Assembly: GCA_025965125.1 (NCBI GenBank)
Contig: JAOPXM010000203.1
Span: 1-32,693, forward strand
Origin: Nocardioides sp.
Lineage (GTDB): Bacteria; Actinomycetota; Actinomycetes; Propionibacteriales; Nocardioidaceae
DNA: 32,693 bases
Direction: 5' to 3'
Shown here: piece after piece, positions 16,461 to 25,089 of the stretch
How positions within the stretch are numbered: the first letter of the stretch is position 1
How the letters are laid out: every line of letters starts with the position of its first letter
The notes under the pieces: generated by a model
Seen by the model: the letters and a program-made list of their open reading frames with translations, nothing else
Database searches by the model: none
What the model was told of the DNA's origin: nothing
Made by a program: the position numbers and the translations under genes

Positions 16461-17369
16461 GTGAAGGCTGACGAGGTTCTTCGAGCGGCGCTGCTCGCTG
16501 AGGAGGCAATGCCCCCGGACAGCGCCCAGAGATTCCCGGACGGCGCCCACTTCCGGATCGAGATTCCCTCTGTCGAAGGTCCCGCTGTCTTCGCGAGCGT
16601 CCTCAGGGAGGCCGAGGTCCGTGGAGTCGTCGTCAACCGCGTCTCTCAGGGGAGCGGCGCGATGCTGCTCGAGGAAGCAGAGCTGCGCGAGATGGCGAAG
16701 ATCGGCGCCGATCTCGGCGTCGAGGTGTCGCTGTTCGTCGGGCCGCGCGAGGAGTGGGGCCTCTACTCGGGAGGCGCGGGAGCTGGCACCGGCGGGATTC
16801 GCGGGCTCCGGCAGCTGCGGTACGCCGTGGAGGACGTTCTCCGTGCCGTCGAGTGCGGCATCCGAGGGTTTCTGATCGCCGACCTGGGCCTGCTCAACGT
16901 GCTCCGGACCGGCCAGCAGGTCGGCCAGATCCCGGACGACGTGGTCTGGAAGATCTCGGTCGTGCTGGCGCCGGCCAACCCGGCCACGATGGCGGTGCTC
17001 GATCGCGCGGGAGCCGGAACAGTCAATGTCCCCGGCAATCTGACCCTGGCCGAGCTGGCCGACATGCGGGCTGTCACCGACCTCCCGATCGACCTCTACA
17101 TCGAGTCACCGGACAACATGGGTGGCGTCGTCCGCGGTGAGCAGTTCGCCGACATCGCGGCGGTGTGCGCGCCGCTCTACGCGAAGTTCGGCCTGCGAAA
17201 CTCCCGCGGCCTCTACCCGTCCGGGCTGCACACCAGGGCCGCGGCGGAGGAGATCGGACGGGAGAAGGTCCGTCGAGCTCAGCTCGCGCTCGAGTGGGCC
17301 AGCCGCGACGGACGCGAGCTCATCCAGTCCGACTGGGGCGCACCCGGACTGGCCGTCCCACAACCGTAG
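16461..17369 (+). CDS. U32-like TIM-barrel protein of unknown function
   Basis: Protein of 302 residues, resembling proteins often labelled peptidase U32 family. Visible features are RFPDGAHFRIEIPSVEGP near residues 22-40, then VNRVSQGSGAMLL, VEVSLFVGPREEW, FLIADLG, GTVNVPGNLTLAEL and DLYIESPDNMGG. The alternating strand and helix pattern suits a TIM barrel. There is no signal peptide or membrane segment. Genuine protease activity is doubtful; an aldolase- or lyase-like role would fit the operon, but no function is proven. The start is GTG 16461 with weak upstream GGGAG and no better in-frame choice. It is the first gene of the transporter operon and is divergent from the IclR gene. Confidence 0.7.
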   Translation: MKADEVLRAALLAEEAMPPDSAQRFPDGAHFRIEIPSVEGPAVFASVLREAEVRGVVVNRVSQGSGAMLLEEAELREMAKIGADLGVEVSLFVGPREEWGLYSGGAGAGTGGIRGLRQLRYAVEDVLRAVECGIRGFLIADLGLLNVLRTGQQVGQIPDDVVWKISVVLAPANPATMAVLDRAGAGTVNVPGNLTLAELADMRAVTDLPIDLYIESPDNMGGVVRGEQFADIAAVCAPLYAKFGLRNSRGLYPSGLHTRAAAEEIGREKVRRAQLALEWASRDGRELIQSDWGAPGLAVPQP

Positions 17370-17413
17370 GCGACCGACCATGCACACGCAGCACACCCAC
17401 CGACCAGGGATTG

Positions 17414-17435
17414 CCCGCGCCAGTACTGGAGCGGG
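17414..17435. promoter_or_regulatory. Palindrome before the peptide-type binding protein gene
   Basis: CCCGC, CCAG, TA, CTGG and GCGGG form an almost perfect 22-bp palindrome, broken only by G17419 facing A17430. It lies 40 nt before the binding-protein start. It may be an mRNA hairpin or a regulator site; the sequence cannot decide. No T-tract follows. Confidence 0.45.
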
Positions 17436-17475
17436 AACCGGGATGTACACACCTCACAACTAGGAAGGCGATGCC

Positions 17476-19053
17476 ATGAGGGCTCACCACAGGATCAGTC
17501 ACCGGCTGAAGATCGGCATTGGCATCGTCGTGCTCGGCCTCATCAGTCTGGCCATCGCGGGATGTTCGAGCAGCCCATCCGGCAGCGGCGGCTCCGCCAG
17601 CAAGCTGGTGGTCGCCATTGCTGCGGATCCGCCCACGCTCGACGTGATGACCAGTACCCAGAACGTCACGCAACAGATCGGTTACAACATCTTCGAGGGT
17701 CTGTTTGCTCCGGACGCCAACTTCAAGCCGTCGCCGATGCTCGTGGACACCTACCACTACGACGAGGCGAGCAAGACCTACACGTTCAAGCTCCGCTCGG
17801 GTGTTCCGTTCCACAACGGTCACATCCTGGACTCCGCCGACGTCGTCGCTTCGCTCAACCGCTGGCTGAAGCTGTCGACGTACGCCCAGAGCATCGCCGG
17901 CGATGTCGTCAGCGTCACCGCGGCCGACAAGCTGACTGTCGAGATGAAGCTGAAGGAGGACTCGGCGCTCGTGCTGACGGCGCTGACCTTCCCGAACCAG
18001 CAGGCGGCGATCTACCCCGCTTCGGTGATCAAGGCCGCCGGCGACCAGCCCGTCACCCAGTTCATCGGCACCGGACCGTTCAAGTTCGACAGCCAGCAGG
18101 TGGGCGTGGGGACCAAGCTGTCGAGCTTCGCCGACTACAAGGCGCGCGACGACGCGCCGTCGGGGATGGCGGGCAAGCGCGTGGCCGACGTCGACCAGCT
18201 GGAGTTCAAGTCGATCCCCGAGGCGTCAGTGCGCCTGGACAACCTCACGACCGGCGCCGTCCAGATCGCTGACTCGCTGGACAGCGACATGTACGACCAG
18301 ATCAAGTCCAACCCGGACATCGTGCCCACCATCATCAAGCCGTACCAGTGGCCCACCGCCGTCTTCAACAAGGCACAGCCGCCGTTCGACGACGTGAGGG
18401 TGCGGCAAGCCTTCCTTGCCTCCCTCGACATGGGTCAGATCATGCAGGGCGCGTTCAGCTCCGACCAGTTCTACCGGCTCGACCCCAGCATCATGGCTGT
18501 CGAGTTCAAGCAATGGTGGTCGGACGCGGGCTCCCAGTACTACAACCACCCGGATCCCGAGCACGCCAAGCAGCTCCTTGCCGAGTCCGGGTACAACAAC
18601 GAGCCCATCGTGTGGCTGACCACACGGGACTACCCCTACATGTACACGATCGCCGAGACCGCGGCCCAGCAGCTCAAGGCCGTCGGGTTCAACATCAAGC
18701 TCGAGGTCGTGGACTTCGCGACCATCGGCACCCGACGCGCGGTCAAGACGGGCTGGAACATCTACAGCACGGCGCTCGGGGACACCGACCCGGGAAACTT
18801 CGCCTACTTGAGTGCCGCGGCTCCCGGCTGGTGGGTCGATCCGCACAAGGACGACCTGGTCCACCAGCTGAACACGACCATCGATCCGGCGGCCCGCAAG
18901 AAGATCTGGGACGAGATCCAGCTGTACTTCTGGCAGCAGGTGCCCCTGATCAAGTTCGCTGACGTCTTCTCGCTGGCCGCCACGGACAAGAGCGTGAGCG
19001 GGTACGTCCCGGCCCTGTTCCCGGTCTATTGGGGCGTGAGCGTCAACGGCTGA
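17476..19053 (+). CDS. Peptide/opine-type ABC transporter substrate-binding lipoprotein
   Basis: Extracellular solute-binding protein of family 5 (SBP_bac_5, as DppA/OppA), 525 residues. A signal peptide with a long hydrophobic stretch ends in a lipobox, LAIAGC, with Cys30 lipidated. It is followed by a Ser/Gly-rich linker. Family features include PPTLDVMTSTQNV, FKLRSGVPFHNGHILDSADV, and VRQAFLASLD in the second half. ATG 17476 has AGGAAGG upstream. The family binds peptides, opines, nickel and also sugars. Two permeases and a fused ATPase follow in the same direction. The ligand is likely the substrate of the hydrolases encoded downstream. Confidence 0.95.
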   Translation: MRAHHRISHRLKIGIGIVVLGLISLAIAGCSSSPSGSGGSASKLVVAIAADPPTLDVMTSTQNVTQQIGYNIFEGLFAPDANFKPSPMLVDTYHYDEASKTYTFKLRSGVPFHNGHILDSADVVASLNRWLKLSTYAQSIAGDVVSVTAADKLTVEMKLKEDSALVLTALTFPNQQAAIYPASVIKAAGDQPVTQFIGTGPFKFDSQQVGVGTKLSSFADYKARDDAPSGMAGKRVADVDQLEFKSIPEASVRLDNLTTGAVQIADSLDSDMYDQIKSNPDIVPTIIKPYQWPTAVFNKAQPPFDDVRVRQAFLASLDMGQIMQGAFSSDQFYRLDPSIMAVEFKQWWSDAGSQYYNHPDPEHAKQLLAESGYNNEPIVWLTTRDYPYMYTIAETAAQQLKAVGFNIKLEVVDFATIGTRRAVKTGWNIYSTALGDTDPGNFAYLSAAAPGWWVDPHKDDLVHQLNTTIDPAARKKIWDEIQLYFWQQVPLIKFADVFSLAATDKSVSGYVPALFPVYWGVSVNG

Positions 19054-19072
19054 GCGTCAACAGCTGATCCGA

Positions 19073-19112
19073 CGTCGGGGCCTCTCACGAGCCTTTGGGG
19101 GAGGCCCCGACG
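19073..19112 (+). other. Strong hairpin between binding-protein and permease genes
   Basis: CGTCGGGGCCTC (19073-19084) pairs perfectly with GAGGCCCCGACG (19101-19112), giving a 12-bp GC-rich stem and a 16-nt loop. No T-tract follows. It is placed 20 nt after the binding-protein stop and 34 nt before the permease start. Such hairpins within transporter operons often stabilise the upstream transcript or partly terminate, giving more binding protein than permease. Confidence 0.7.
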
Positions 19113-19146
19113 AACGGCTGGAGAAGTGGAACTGGGAGAGGAAACT

Positions 19147-20040
19147 ATGTCCGGGGAACTCGAGAGCGGCGTGGCATTCGAGCCGCTGTCCGATCCGGTG
19201 CTGGTCGGTCGACGAAGGCTGCGGCACGTCATCGCCGATCACCCGTCGATGATTGTCGCGGGACTGGCGCTGCTGATCATCGTCGCGGTCACCATCCTGG
19301 CACCGCTGCTCGCGCACGCCGCGCCGGACCAGATCGTCGTCACAGACCGCCTGAAGGGCCCGAGTGGGGCCCACCTGTTCGGCACCGACAACCTCGGCCG
19401 CGACATCCTGGCCCGCACCCTGTACGGCGGGCGAACCTCCCTGAAGATCGGCCTCGTCGTGGCCCTGCTCTCGGTCGGTGGCGGCACCGTGATCGGACTG
19501 CTCGTGGGCTTCTACGAGATCGTGGACATGATCGTGATGCGGCTCGTGGACGGGCTGATGGCGTTGCCCGCGCTGATCCTTGCCATCTCGATGATCGGCG
19601 TCCTCGGAGCCGGTATCACCACAGTCGTCATCTGCCTGAGCATCGTGTACGTCCCCCGCGTCGTCCGCGTCATCCGAGGCTCGGTGCTGATCATCCGCAA
19701 GTCGACCTTCGTCGACGACGAACGCGCGCTCGGCCAGTCCGAGCCGTACATCCTGTTCCGACATGTGCTCCCGCACTGCATGTCGCCCGTGATCGTGCAG
19801 GCGTCGTTCATCTTCTCCTACGCGATCCTGGCCGAGGCGGGCCTGAGCTTCCTGGGCGTCGGAATCCCGGTCGACGTGCCGAGCTGGGGCAACATCCTGA
19901 CCGACTCGCGCTCCTACCTGACGACGGCCTGGTGGATGTCAATCTTTCCCGGCCTGGCCATCGCCCTGACGGTGTTGAGCCTCAACGTGTTCGGGGACGG
20001 CCTGCGTGACCTTCTCGACCCAAGGTTGCAGGAGCGCTGA
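19147..20040 (+). CDS. ABC transporter permease, DppC-like
   Basis: Membrane permease of a peptide/opine importer, 297 residues. It has an N-terminal hydrophobic segment (SMIVAGLALLIIVAVTILAP) and the typical LFGTDNLGRDILARTLYGGRTSL motif of the DppC/OppC family, given by its ends LFGTD and GRTSL. About five further spans follow. The ATPase-docking EAA-type loop reads DDERALGQSEPYILFRHVLP. Near the C-terminus are AEAGLSFLGVGIP and PSWGNILTDSR. I preferred ATG 19147, preceded by GGGAGAGGA, to an upstream in-frame GTG at 19126. It is encoded before its DppB partner, the reverse of the common order. Confidence 0.94.
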   Translation: MSGELESGVAFEPLSDPVLVGRRRLRHVIADHPSMIVAGLALLIIVAVTILAPLLAHAAPDQIVVTDRLKGPSGAHLFGTDNLGRDILARTLYGGRTSLKIGLVVALLSVGGGTVIGLLVGFYEIVDMIVMRLVDGLMALPALILAISMIGVLGAGITTVVICLSIVYVPRVVRVIRGSVLIIRKSTFVDDERALGQSEPYILFRHVLPHCMSPVIVQASFIFSYAILAEAGLSFLGVGIPVDVPSWGNILTDSRSYLTTAWWMSIFPGLAIALTVLSLNVFGDGLRDLLDPRLQER

Positions 20041-20041
20041 C

Positions 20042-20986
20042 ATGGGCCACTACATGCTCAAGCGGCTGCTCCTGGTGCTGCCCACCCTGGTCGTCCCCGT
20101 CGTCCTGATCTTCACGCTGCTGAGGCTCGCTCCCGGTGATCCCGCTGTGGTGATGCTCGGCAACCAGGCGACCGCCGACCAGGTCGCCAAGCTGCGCGAG
20201 AGTCTTGGACTGGACCAGCCGATCTACGCCCAGTTCGGCGACTGGCTGGGAAGGCTGCTGCACCTGGACCTCGGCCACTCGATCTTCTTCCCGGAGCCCG
20301 TGCTGTCGACGATCTCCGACCACGGGACCGTGACGCTCCAGCTGACGCTCCTGTCGTTCGCGCTGGCCGTCGTGCTGGGAGTGGGCGGTGGCATGCTGGC
20401 CGCGCTGTACCGCAACCGGGCCGTGGACCGGATCGTCATGGTCCTCGCCATCGTCGGGGTGTCCCTGCCCGAGTTCTGGTTCGGTTTGAACCTGATCCTG
20501 ATCTTCGCGGTGCGCTTGCAGTGGTTCCCGGTGAGTGGCTACGTGCCGCTTTCCGAGGGGTTGCTGCCGTCAATGCGTTCGCTGGTGCTGCCCGCTGTGT
20601 GCCTGGGCATGATCCAGGCAGCCTTCATCGCCCGGCTGACCCGTTCGACTGTGCTTGACGTGCTGTCGGAGCCGTTCGTCACGACAGCTCGCTCCAAGGG
20701 GCTGCCGGAGCGGATCGTGGTTTTCAAGCACATCGCGCGCGGTGTGCTGGTGTCGATCCTGAGCACCATGGGCGTGATCCTCGGTCTGCTGCTCAGTGGC
20801 GCGATCGCCGTCGAGGTGGTCTTCGCGCTCCCCGGGCTCGGTCGGCTGCTGGTCGACTCGGTGGGGCGACGCGACTACCCCGTGATCCAGGGCGTCGTGC
20901 TGATCACGTCCCTGACGTTCGTCGCGGTCAACCTGCTCGTGGACTTCCTGTACGCGTTCGTCGACCCGAGGGTGCGGTACGAGTGA
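20042..20986 (+). CDS. ABC transporter permease, DppB-like
   Basis: Second membrane permease of the peptide/opine-type importer, 314 residues. The N-terminal membrane span ends in the family motif RLAPGDPAVVMLG. A typical DppB stretch, RNRAVDRIVMVLAIVGVSLPEFWFG (from RNRAV to EFWFG), follows near residue 125. The EAA-type loop TTARSKGLPERIVVFKHIAR and the FALPGLGRLLVDSV segment are intact. The start ATG 20042 lies 1 nt after the preceding stop, with CAGGAGC upstream; ATG 20054 is an alternative. The stop overlaps the ATPase start, so translation is coupled. Confidence 0.94.
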   Translation: MGHYMLKRLLLVLPTLVVPVVLIFTLLRLAPGDPAVVMLGNQATADQVAKLRESLGLDQPIYAQFGDWLGRLLHLDLGHSIFFPEPVLSTISDHGTVTLQLTLLSFALAVVLGVGGGMLAALYRNRAVDRIVMVLAIVGVSLPEFWFGLNLILIFAVRLQWFPVSGYVPLSEGLLPSMRSLVLPAVCLGMIQAAFIARLTRSTVLDVLSEPFVTTARSKGLPERIVVFKHIARGVLVSILSTMGVILGLLLSGAIAVEVVFALPGLGRLLVDSVGRRDYPVIQGVVLITSLTFVAVNLLVDFLYAFVDPRVRYE

Positions 20987-22836
20987 TGGGCGAGACAGTG
21001 GGATCCGAGACGACCGAGTCCGTGCTGGATGTCGAGAACCTGACGGTGACATTTCCGCGGCGCCGGGGAGACCTGACGGCGCTGACCGACGTGTCCTTCC
21101 ACGTCCGGCCGGGCGAGGCCGTCGGGCTGGTCGGCGAGTCCGGCTGCGGCAAGAGCCTGACCGCGTTGTCGGTCGCGGGCCTGTTGCCGTCGGACTGCCG
21201 GGTGGACGGATCGATCCGGCTTCGCGGCACCGAGCTCACCGCGCTCTCGAGGACCGAGCGCCGAGCCCTGGGTGGCAAGGAGATCGGCATGGTCTTCCAG
21301 GATCCGCTGTCCGCGCTGCACCCGGTGCTGTCCATCGGCGACCAGCTCACCGAGGGGCCGCGTCGGCACCTCGGGCTGTCCCGTCGGGCCGCACGCGACC
21401 GCGCTAGGGACATGCTCGACCGCGTGGGGATTCCCAGAACTCGAAACCTCCTCGACGAGTACGCGCACCAGCTCTCGGGTGGCATGCGCCAACGGGTGAT
21501 GCTGGCCATGGCGTTGATCTGCGAGCCACAGCTGGTGATCGCCGACGAGCCGACCACCGCGCTGGACGTCACCCTCCAGGCGCAGATCCTCGAGCTGCTG
21601 CGCACGACCACCATGGACGTCGGCGCCTCGCTCGTGCTGATCACGCACGACCTCGGGGTCGTCTCGCAGGCCTGCGACCGGATGGTGGTGATGTACGCCG
21701 GGCACGTGGTCGAGGCCGGCCGTGCCCGCACGGTGATCACCGAGCCCCGGCACCACTACACGGCAGGCCTGATGGGTGCCGTCCCGTTGCCCGGCGAACG
21801 TCGGCGACGGCTGCAGACCATCGCCGGGACGGTGCCCCAGCTCGACCGGATGCCGACCGGATGCAGGTTCGCCCCGCGCTGTGGATCCGCCGACGAGGCG
21901 TGCCGGACCGAGCCGAGGCTCGAGCCCACGGACGAGGCGACGCTGGTCAAGTGCTGGCATCCGCTGCCGCGAGGTCGAGCGGTGGCCGCGGTGCTCGCGG
22001 CCGAGGAGCGCCCCGCCGAGGGCGTGTCGGACGCCGTCCCCTCGGAGGGGCCACTGCTGTCGGTGCGGGGCCTGCGCCGCGAGTTCACGTCGGGACCGGC
22101 GCTGCGGCGCAAGGTCGTCGCGGCGGTCAAGGGCGTCGACTTCGACATCCAGCCCGGTGAGACGTTCGGCCTCGTGGGTGAGAGCGGCTCGGGGAAGTCG
22201 ACGGTCGCGCGCATGGTGTTGCGGCTGATCGGGGCCACCGATGGCCAGATCACCTTCGACGGCGGAGACCTGACGGCCCTGCGGGGACGGGCCCTGCGCC
22301 GGAAGCGCCGCGACTTCCAGATGGTCTCCCAGGACCCCTATGGAGCGCTCAACCCGCGGATGACCATCGGCCATCTCATGCTCGAGCCGTTCCGACTCCA
22401 CGAGCTCGGACCGGCCTCCACCTGGCGGGACCAGAGCGTCACCATGCTGGAGGAGGTGGGGCTCAACGCGAGCATGCTGCGGAGGTATCCGCACCAGCTC
22501 TCCGGCGGCCAACGTCAACGAGTCGCGATCGCCCGGGCCCTCGCCCCGAAGCCGAAGCTGATCGTCGCTGACGAGGCGGTCTCGGCGCTCGACGTGTCGG
22601 TCCAGGCGCAGGTGCTGAACATGATGAAGGACCTCCAGGACCGGTTCCAGGTGGCGTATCTCTTCATCTCGCACGACCTCAGCGTCATCGAGTTCATGAG
22701 TCACCAGATCGGCGTCATGCGTCATGGCGAGCTGGTCGAGGTCGGTTCCCCGACGGACATCTACCAGAACGCGCAGCATCAGTACACGCAGGAGCTGTTG
22801 TCCGCGATTCCCCCCGTTCCCTGGGCAACGCGCTAG
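20983..22836 (+). CDS. Fused double ATPase of the peptide-type ABC transporter
   Basis: One polypeptide of 617 residues joins DppD- and DppF-like ATPases that energise the import. The first half has Walker A GESGCGKS, signature LSGGMRQR and Walker B LVIADEPTTALD. It ends with the oligopeptide-transporter C-terminal extension containing Cys residues (CRFAPRCGSADEAC). A linker of about 40 residues leads to the second half with Walker A GESGSGKST, signature LSGGQRQR and Walker B LIVADEAVSALD. Both halves look catalytically complete. The start is GTG 20983, overlapping the permease stop, or ATG 20986 one codon later. Such fusions are known in this family. It completes the transporter. Confidence 0.95.
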   Translation: MMGETVGSETTESVLDVENLTVTFPRRRGDLTALTDVSFHVRPGEAVGLVGESGCGKSLTALSVAGLLPSDCRVDGSIRLRGTELTALSRTERRALGGKEIGMVFQDPLSALHPVLSIGDQLTEGPRRHLGLSRRAARDRARDMLDRVGIPRTRNLLDEYAHQLSGGMRQRVMLAMALICEPQLVIADEPTTALDVTLQAQILELLRTTTMDVGASLVLITHDLGVVSQACDRMVVMYAGHVVEAGRARTVITEPRHHYTAGLMGAVPLPGERRRRLQTIAGTVPQLDRMPTGCRFAPRCGSADEACRTEPRLEPTDEATLVKCWHPLPRGRAVAAVLAAEERPAEGVSDAVPSEGPLLSVRGLRREFTSGPALRRKVVAAVKGVDFDIQPGETFGLVGESGSGKSTVARMVLRLIGATDGQITFDGGDLTALRGRALRRKRRDFQMVSQDPYGALNPRMTIGHLMLEPFRLHELGPASTWRDQSVTMLEEVGLNASMLRRYPHQLSGGQRQRVAIARALAPKPKLIVADEAVSALDVSVQAQVLNMMKDLQDRFQVAYLFISHDLSVIEFMSHQIGVMRHGELVEVGSPTDIYQNAQHQYTQELLSAIPPVPWATR

Positions 22837-22872
22837 CCGCTCGGACCCCAACTAGGCAGGGAGTGTCAGGTC

Positions 22873-23883
22873 ATGGATGGAAGACAGGTCGTCACCGTTC
22901 TCGGACCCGTCGAGCCGGCGGATCTGGGGATCACGTTGTCGCACGACCACTTGTTGAGCGACATCTGGCCGATGACCCACGACTACGGGACCATCGTCGA
23001 CGACGAGGAGCTCGCGGGCGAGGAACTTCAGCTGTACGCCGATGCCGGAGGCGGCACCATCTGCGATCCGACGTGTGTCGGGCTCCGGAGGGACCCCGAG
23101 GCGCTGCAGCGGATCAGCACCCGGACCGGCGTCAAGGTCGTCATGGGCAGCGGCTGGTACCGCGAGGCGGTGTACCCGCCCGAGGTTGCCGAGCTCTCGG
23201 TTCGCGCGTTGGCGGCCCGCCTCGTCGTGGAGCTGACAACGGGTGTCGGCGACACCGGAATCCGGGCGGGCTTCATCGGTGAGATCGGAACCGAGCGGGA
23301 CGCGATCTCACCGGCCCAGGAGCGGGTCTTCAGGGCGGCCGCCCGGGCGCACCTGGTGACCGGCTGTCCGATCCTCACCCACACCACCCACTTCGGCGAG
23401 CTCGCCCTGGAGCAGCTGGAGCTCCTGGCTGAAGAAGGCGTGCACCCCTCGGACGTGATCGTGTCGCACCTCGGCGACCGCTACCGCGACACCGTGGTCG
23501 CCGCGGTCGCCCGGGCCGGTGCCTGGCTGAGCATCGACAACCTCGGATTCGTCGCGGGCTACGCACCCCTCGACGTTCGGGCGGACAACGTGCTCCAGCT
23601 GTGGCGAGACGGCTTCGGCGAACGGATCCTGCTGAGCAACGACATCTGCAACGTGGACCAGCTCGCGCGCTACGGCGGCCCCGGCTACGCCAACGTCATC
23701 GAGAGGTTCGTGCCCCTCCTGCGCGAGCGCGGCCTCGACGACGGCGAGATCGACCAGATGCTGCGCGCCAACCCTGCCACCGCGTTCGCCTACCCCGCCG
23801 CCGCGGCCGCTCGCCACGTTGCCTCAGTCGGTGTCGAGGAAGCGATCGCCCGCGTCAGCCTGCCCCGCAGCAAATTCATCTGA
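22873..23883 (+). CDS. Phosphotriesterase-related metallohydrolase
   Basis: Binuclear metal hydrolase of the phosphotriesterase family (amidohydrolase superfamily), 336 residues. Metal ligands occur in the family order: His24 and His26 in LSHDHLL, a bridging residue at Glu137 in IGEIGTE, His170 in ILTHTTH, His199 in VSHLGD, and Asp257 in LLSNDI. Glu at the bridging position, in place of carboxylated Lys, is the pattern of phosphotriesterase-homology proteins such as E. coli Php/YhfV. Lactonase or esterase activity is more likely than organophosphate hydrolysis. ATG 22873 has AGGGAG about 13 nt upstream. It lies in an operon with a SelA-like enzyme and a deacetylase, suggesting that it opens a lactone or ester of the imported substrate. 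Confidence 0.88.
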   Translation: MDGRQVVTVLGPVEPADLGITLSHDHLLSDIWPMTHDYGTIVDDEELAGEELQLYADAGGGTICDPTCVGLRRDPEALQRISTRTGVKVVMGSGWYREAVYPPEVAELSVRALAARLVVELTTGVGDTGIRAGFIGEIGTERDAISPAQERVFRAAARAHLVTGCPILTHTTHFGELALEQLELLAEEGVHPSDVIVSHLGDRYRDTVVAAVARAGAWLSIDNLGFVAGYAPLDVRADNVLQLWRDGFGERILLSNDICNVDQLARYGGPGYANVIERFVPLLRERGLDDGEIDQMLRANPATAFAYPAAAAARHVASVGVEEAIARVSLPRSKFI

Positions 23884-23898
23884 GCAACGAAGGACACC

Positions 23899-25089
23899 AT
23901 GACCCCCGAAGAGCTTCACGAACGCTACGACCTCGACCACGTCGTCAATGCGGTCGGCTACAACACCCGGCTCGGCAACGGCCGACTGCGCCCCGAGGTC
24001 CTCGATGCCATGAGCGCGGCGGCCCGCACCTATGTGCGCATGGACCAGCTCCAGGCGCGCGCGGGGGCGCGGATCGCCGAGCTGACCAACGCAGAAGCGG
24101 CGTACGTCGTCAACGGTGCGGCCGGTGGACTGGCACTGTCCGCGGCCGCGTGCCTCGCGGGGCTCGACCCGGTCCGCATGAACGCGCTCCCGCAGATTCT
24201 CGATGGCGGCAAGTCCACCATCGTGATCCACCGAGCCCACCGCTACGACTACGACCACGCACTGCGCCAGGCCGGCGCGACGCTGGTGGAGGTTGGCTTT
24301 CCCGACCTGACGTTCCCCTACGAGCTCGACGCCGCGATCGACGAGCGGACGGCCGCGGTGATGTTCCGGGCCGACGGCTCCGGGAACGTCCTCCCCCTGG
24401 CCGAGGTGATCGCGATCGCCCACGGCAAGGGTGTTCCCGTGATCGTCGACGCCGCGATGACGGTCCCGCCGGTCACCAACCTCACCACGTTCACCGACGC
24501 CGGTGCCGACCTGGTGATCTTCAGCGGTGGGAAGGCCATCGGCGGTCCCCCCGCGACCGGTTTCGTCGCCGGCCGGAGCGCCCTGGTCACCTCGATCGCG
24601 CTGCAGCACCAGGACATGGACGTCCGCAGCGACACGTGGCCGCAACGGGACCTCGTCGAGAGCGGTCTCGTCGTGGGCCCGCCCTACCAGGGCATCGGAC
24701 GGGCGATGAAGGTCGGCAAGGAGCAGGTCGCCGGCCTCCTCGCCGCCCTGGACTCCTACGTCGCCCGTGACCACGAGGCCGACCTCCGCACCTGGCTGGA
24801 ACGCGTCCACCGGATCCGCCAGGGGCTCGCGGAGAGCTGTCCTGGCGTGAGGACGACGGTCGATCCGGGTGGCACGGCGTCGAGCTACGTCCCGACCCTC
24901 AAGATCGAGTTCGGCAGCCGCGACCGCGCGGCCGCCGTGATGCGCGCGCTGCACGACGAGCGGCCGGCGGTGTTCATCGGCGAGCAGGAGCTGTGGCGCG
25001 GGAGCCTGGTCGTCGCCCCCACCAACCTGGAGGACGCCGAAGAGGGACAGCTGGTCGCGGCGCTGGCCAGGGTCGTGACCAGGGGGTGA
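23899..25089 (+). CDS. SelA-like PLP-dependent enzyme (D-glucosaminate-type ammonia-lyase family)
   Basis: Fold-type I PLP enzyme of the SelA-like/DgaE group, 396 residues. The PLP lysine is Lys212 in FSGGKAIGGPPATG, closely matching the SelA motif. VDAAMTVPP provides the cofactor-binding Asp, and YVVNGAAGGLALSAAACLAG the phosphate-binding loop. It lacks the tRNA-binding N-terminal extension of true selenocysteine synthase, and the window has no selD or selB. Characterised relatives remove ammonia from 2-amino sugar acids through beta-elimination. The start ATG 23899 has GAAGGA upstream, and the stop overlaps the deacetylase start by 4 nt. With RidA encoded two genes later, an enamine-producing lyase is likely; the substrate is unknown. 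Confidence 0.85.
   Translation: MTPEELHERYDLDHVVNAVGYNTRLGNGRLRPEVLDAMSAAARTYVRMDQLQARAGARIAELTNAEAAYVVNGAAGGLALSAAACLAGLDPVRMNALPQILDGGKSTIVIHRAHRYDYDHALRQAGATLVEVGFPDLTFPYELDAAIDERTAAVMFRADGSGNVLPLAEVIAIAHGKGVPVIVDAAMTVPPVTNLTTFTDAGADLVIFSGGKAIGGPPATGFVAGRSALVTSIALQHQDMDVRSDTWPQRDLVESGLVVGPPYQGIGRAMKVGKEQVAGLLAALDSYVARDHEADLRTWLERVHRIRQGLAESCPGVRTTVDPGGTASSYVPTLKIEFGSRDRAAAVMRALHDERPAVFIGEQELWRGSLVVAPTNLEDAEEGQLVAALARVVTRG

Noticed and set aside
20875-22851. Minus-strand open frame of 658 codons
   Set aside because: It mirrors the fused ATPase gene, whose six ABC motifs are unmistakable on the plus strand.
23899-25089. Selenocysteine synthase (SelA)
   Set aside because: The PLP motif is SelA-like, but the protein is short, lacks the N-terminal tRNA-binding part and has no selB, selD or tRNA-Sec nearby. 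Its operon is catabolic.
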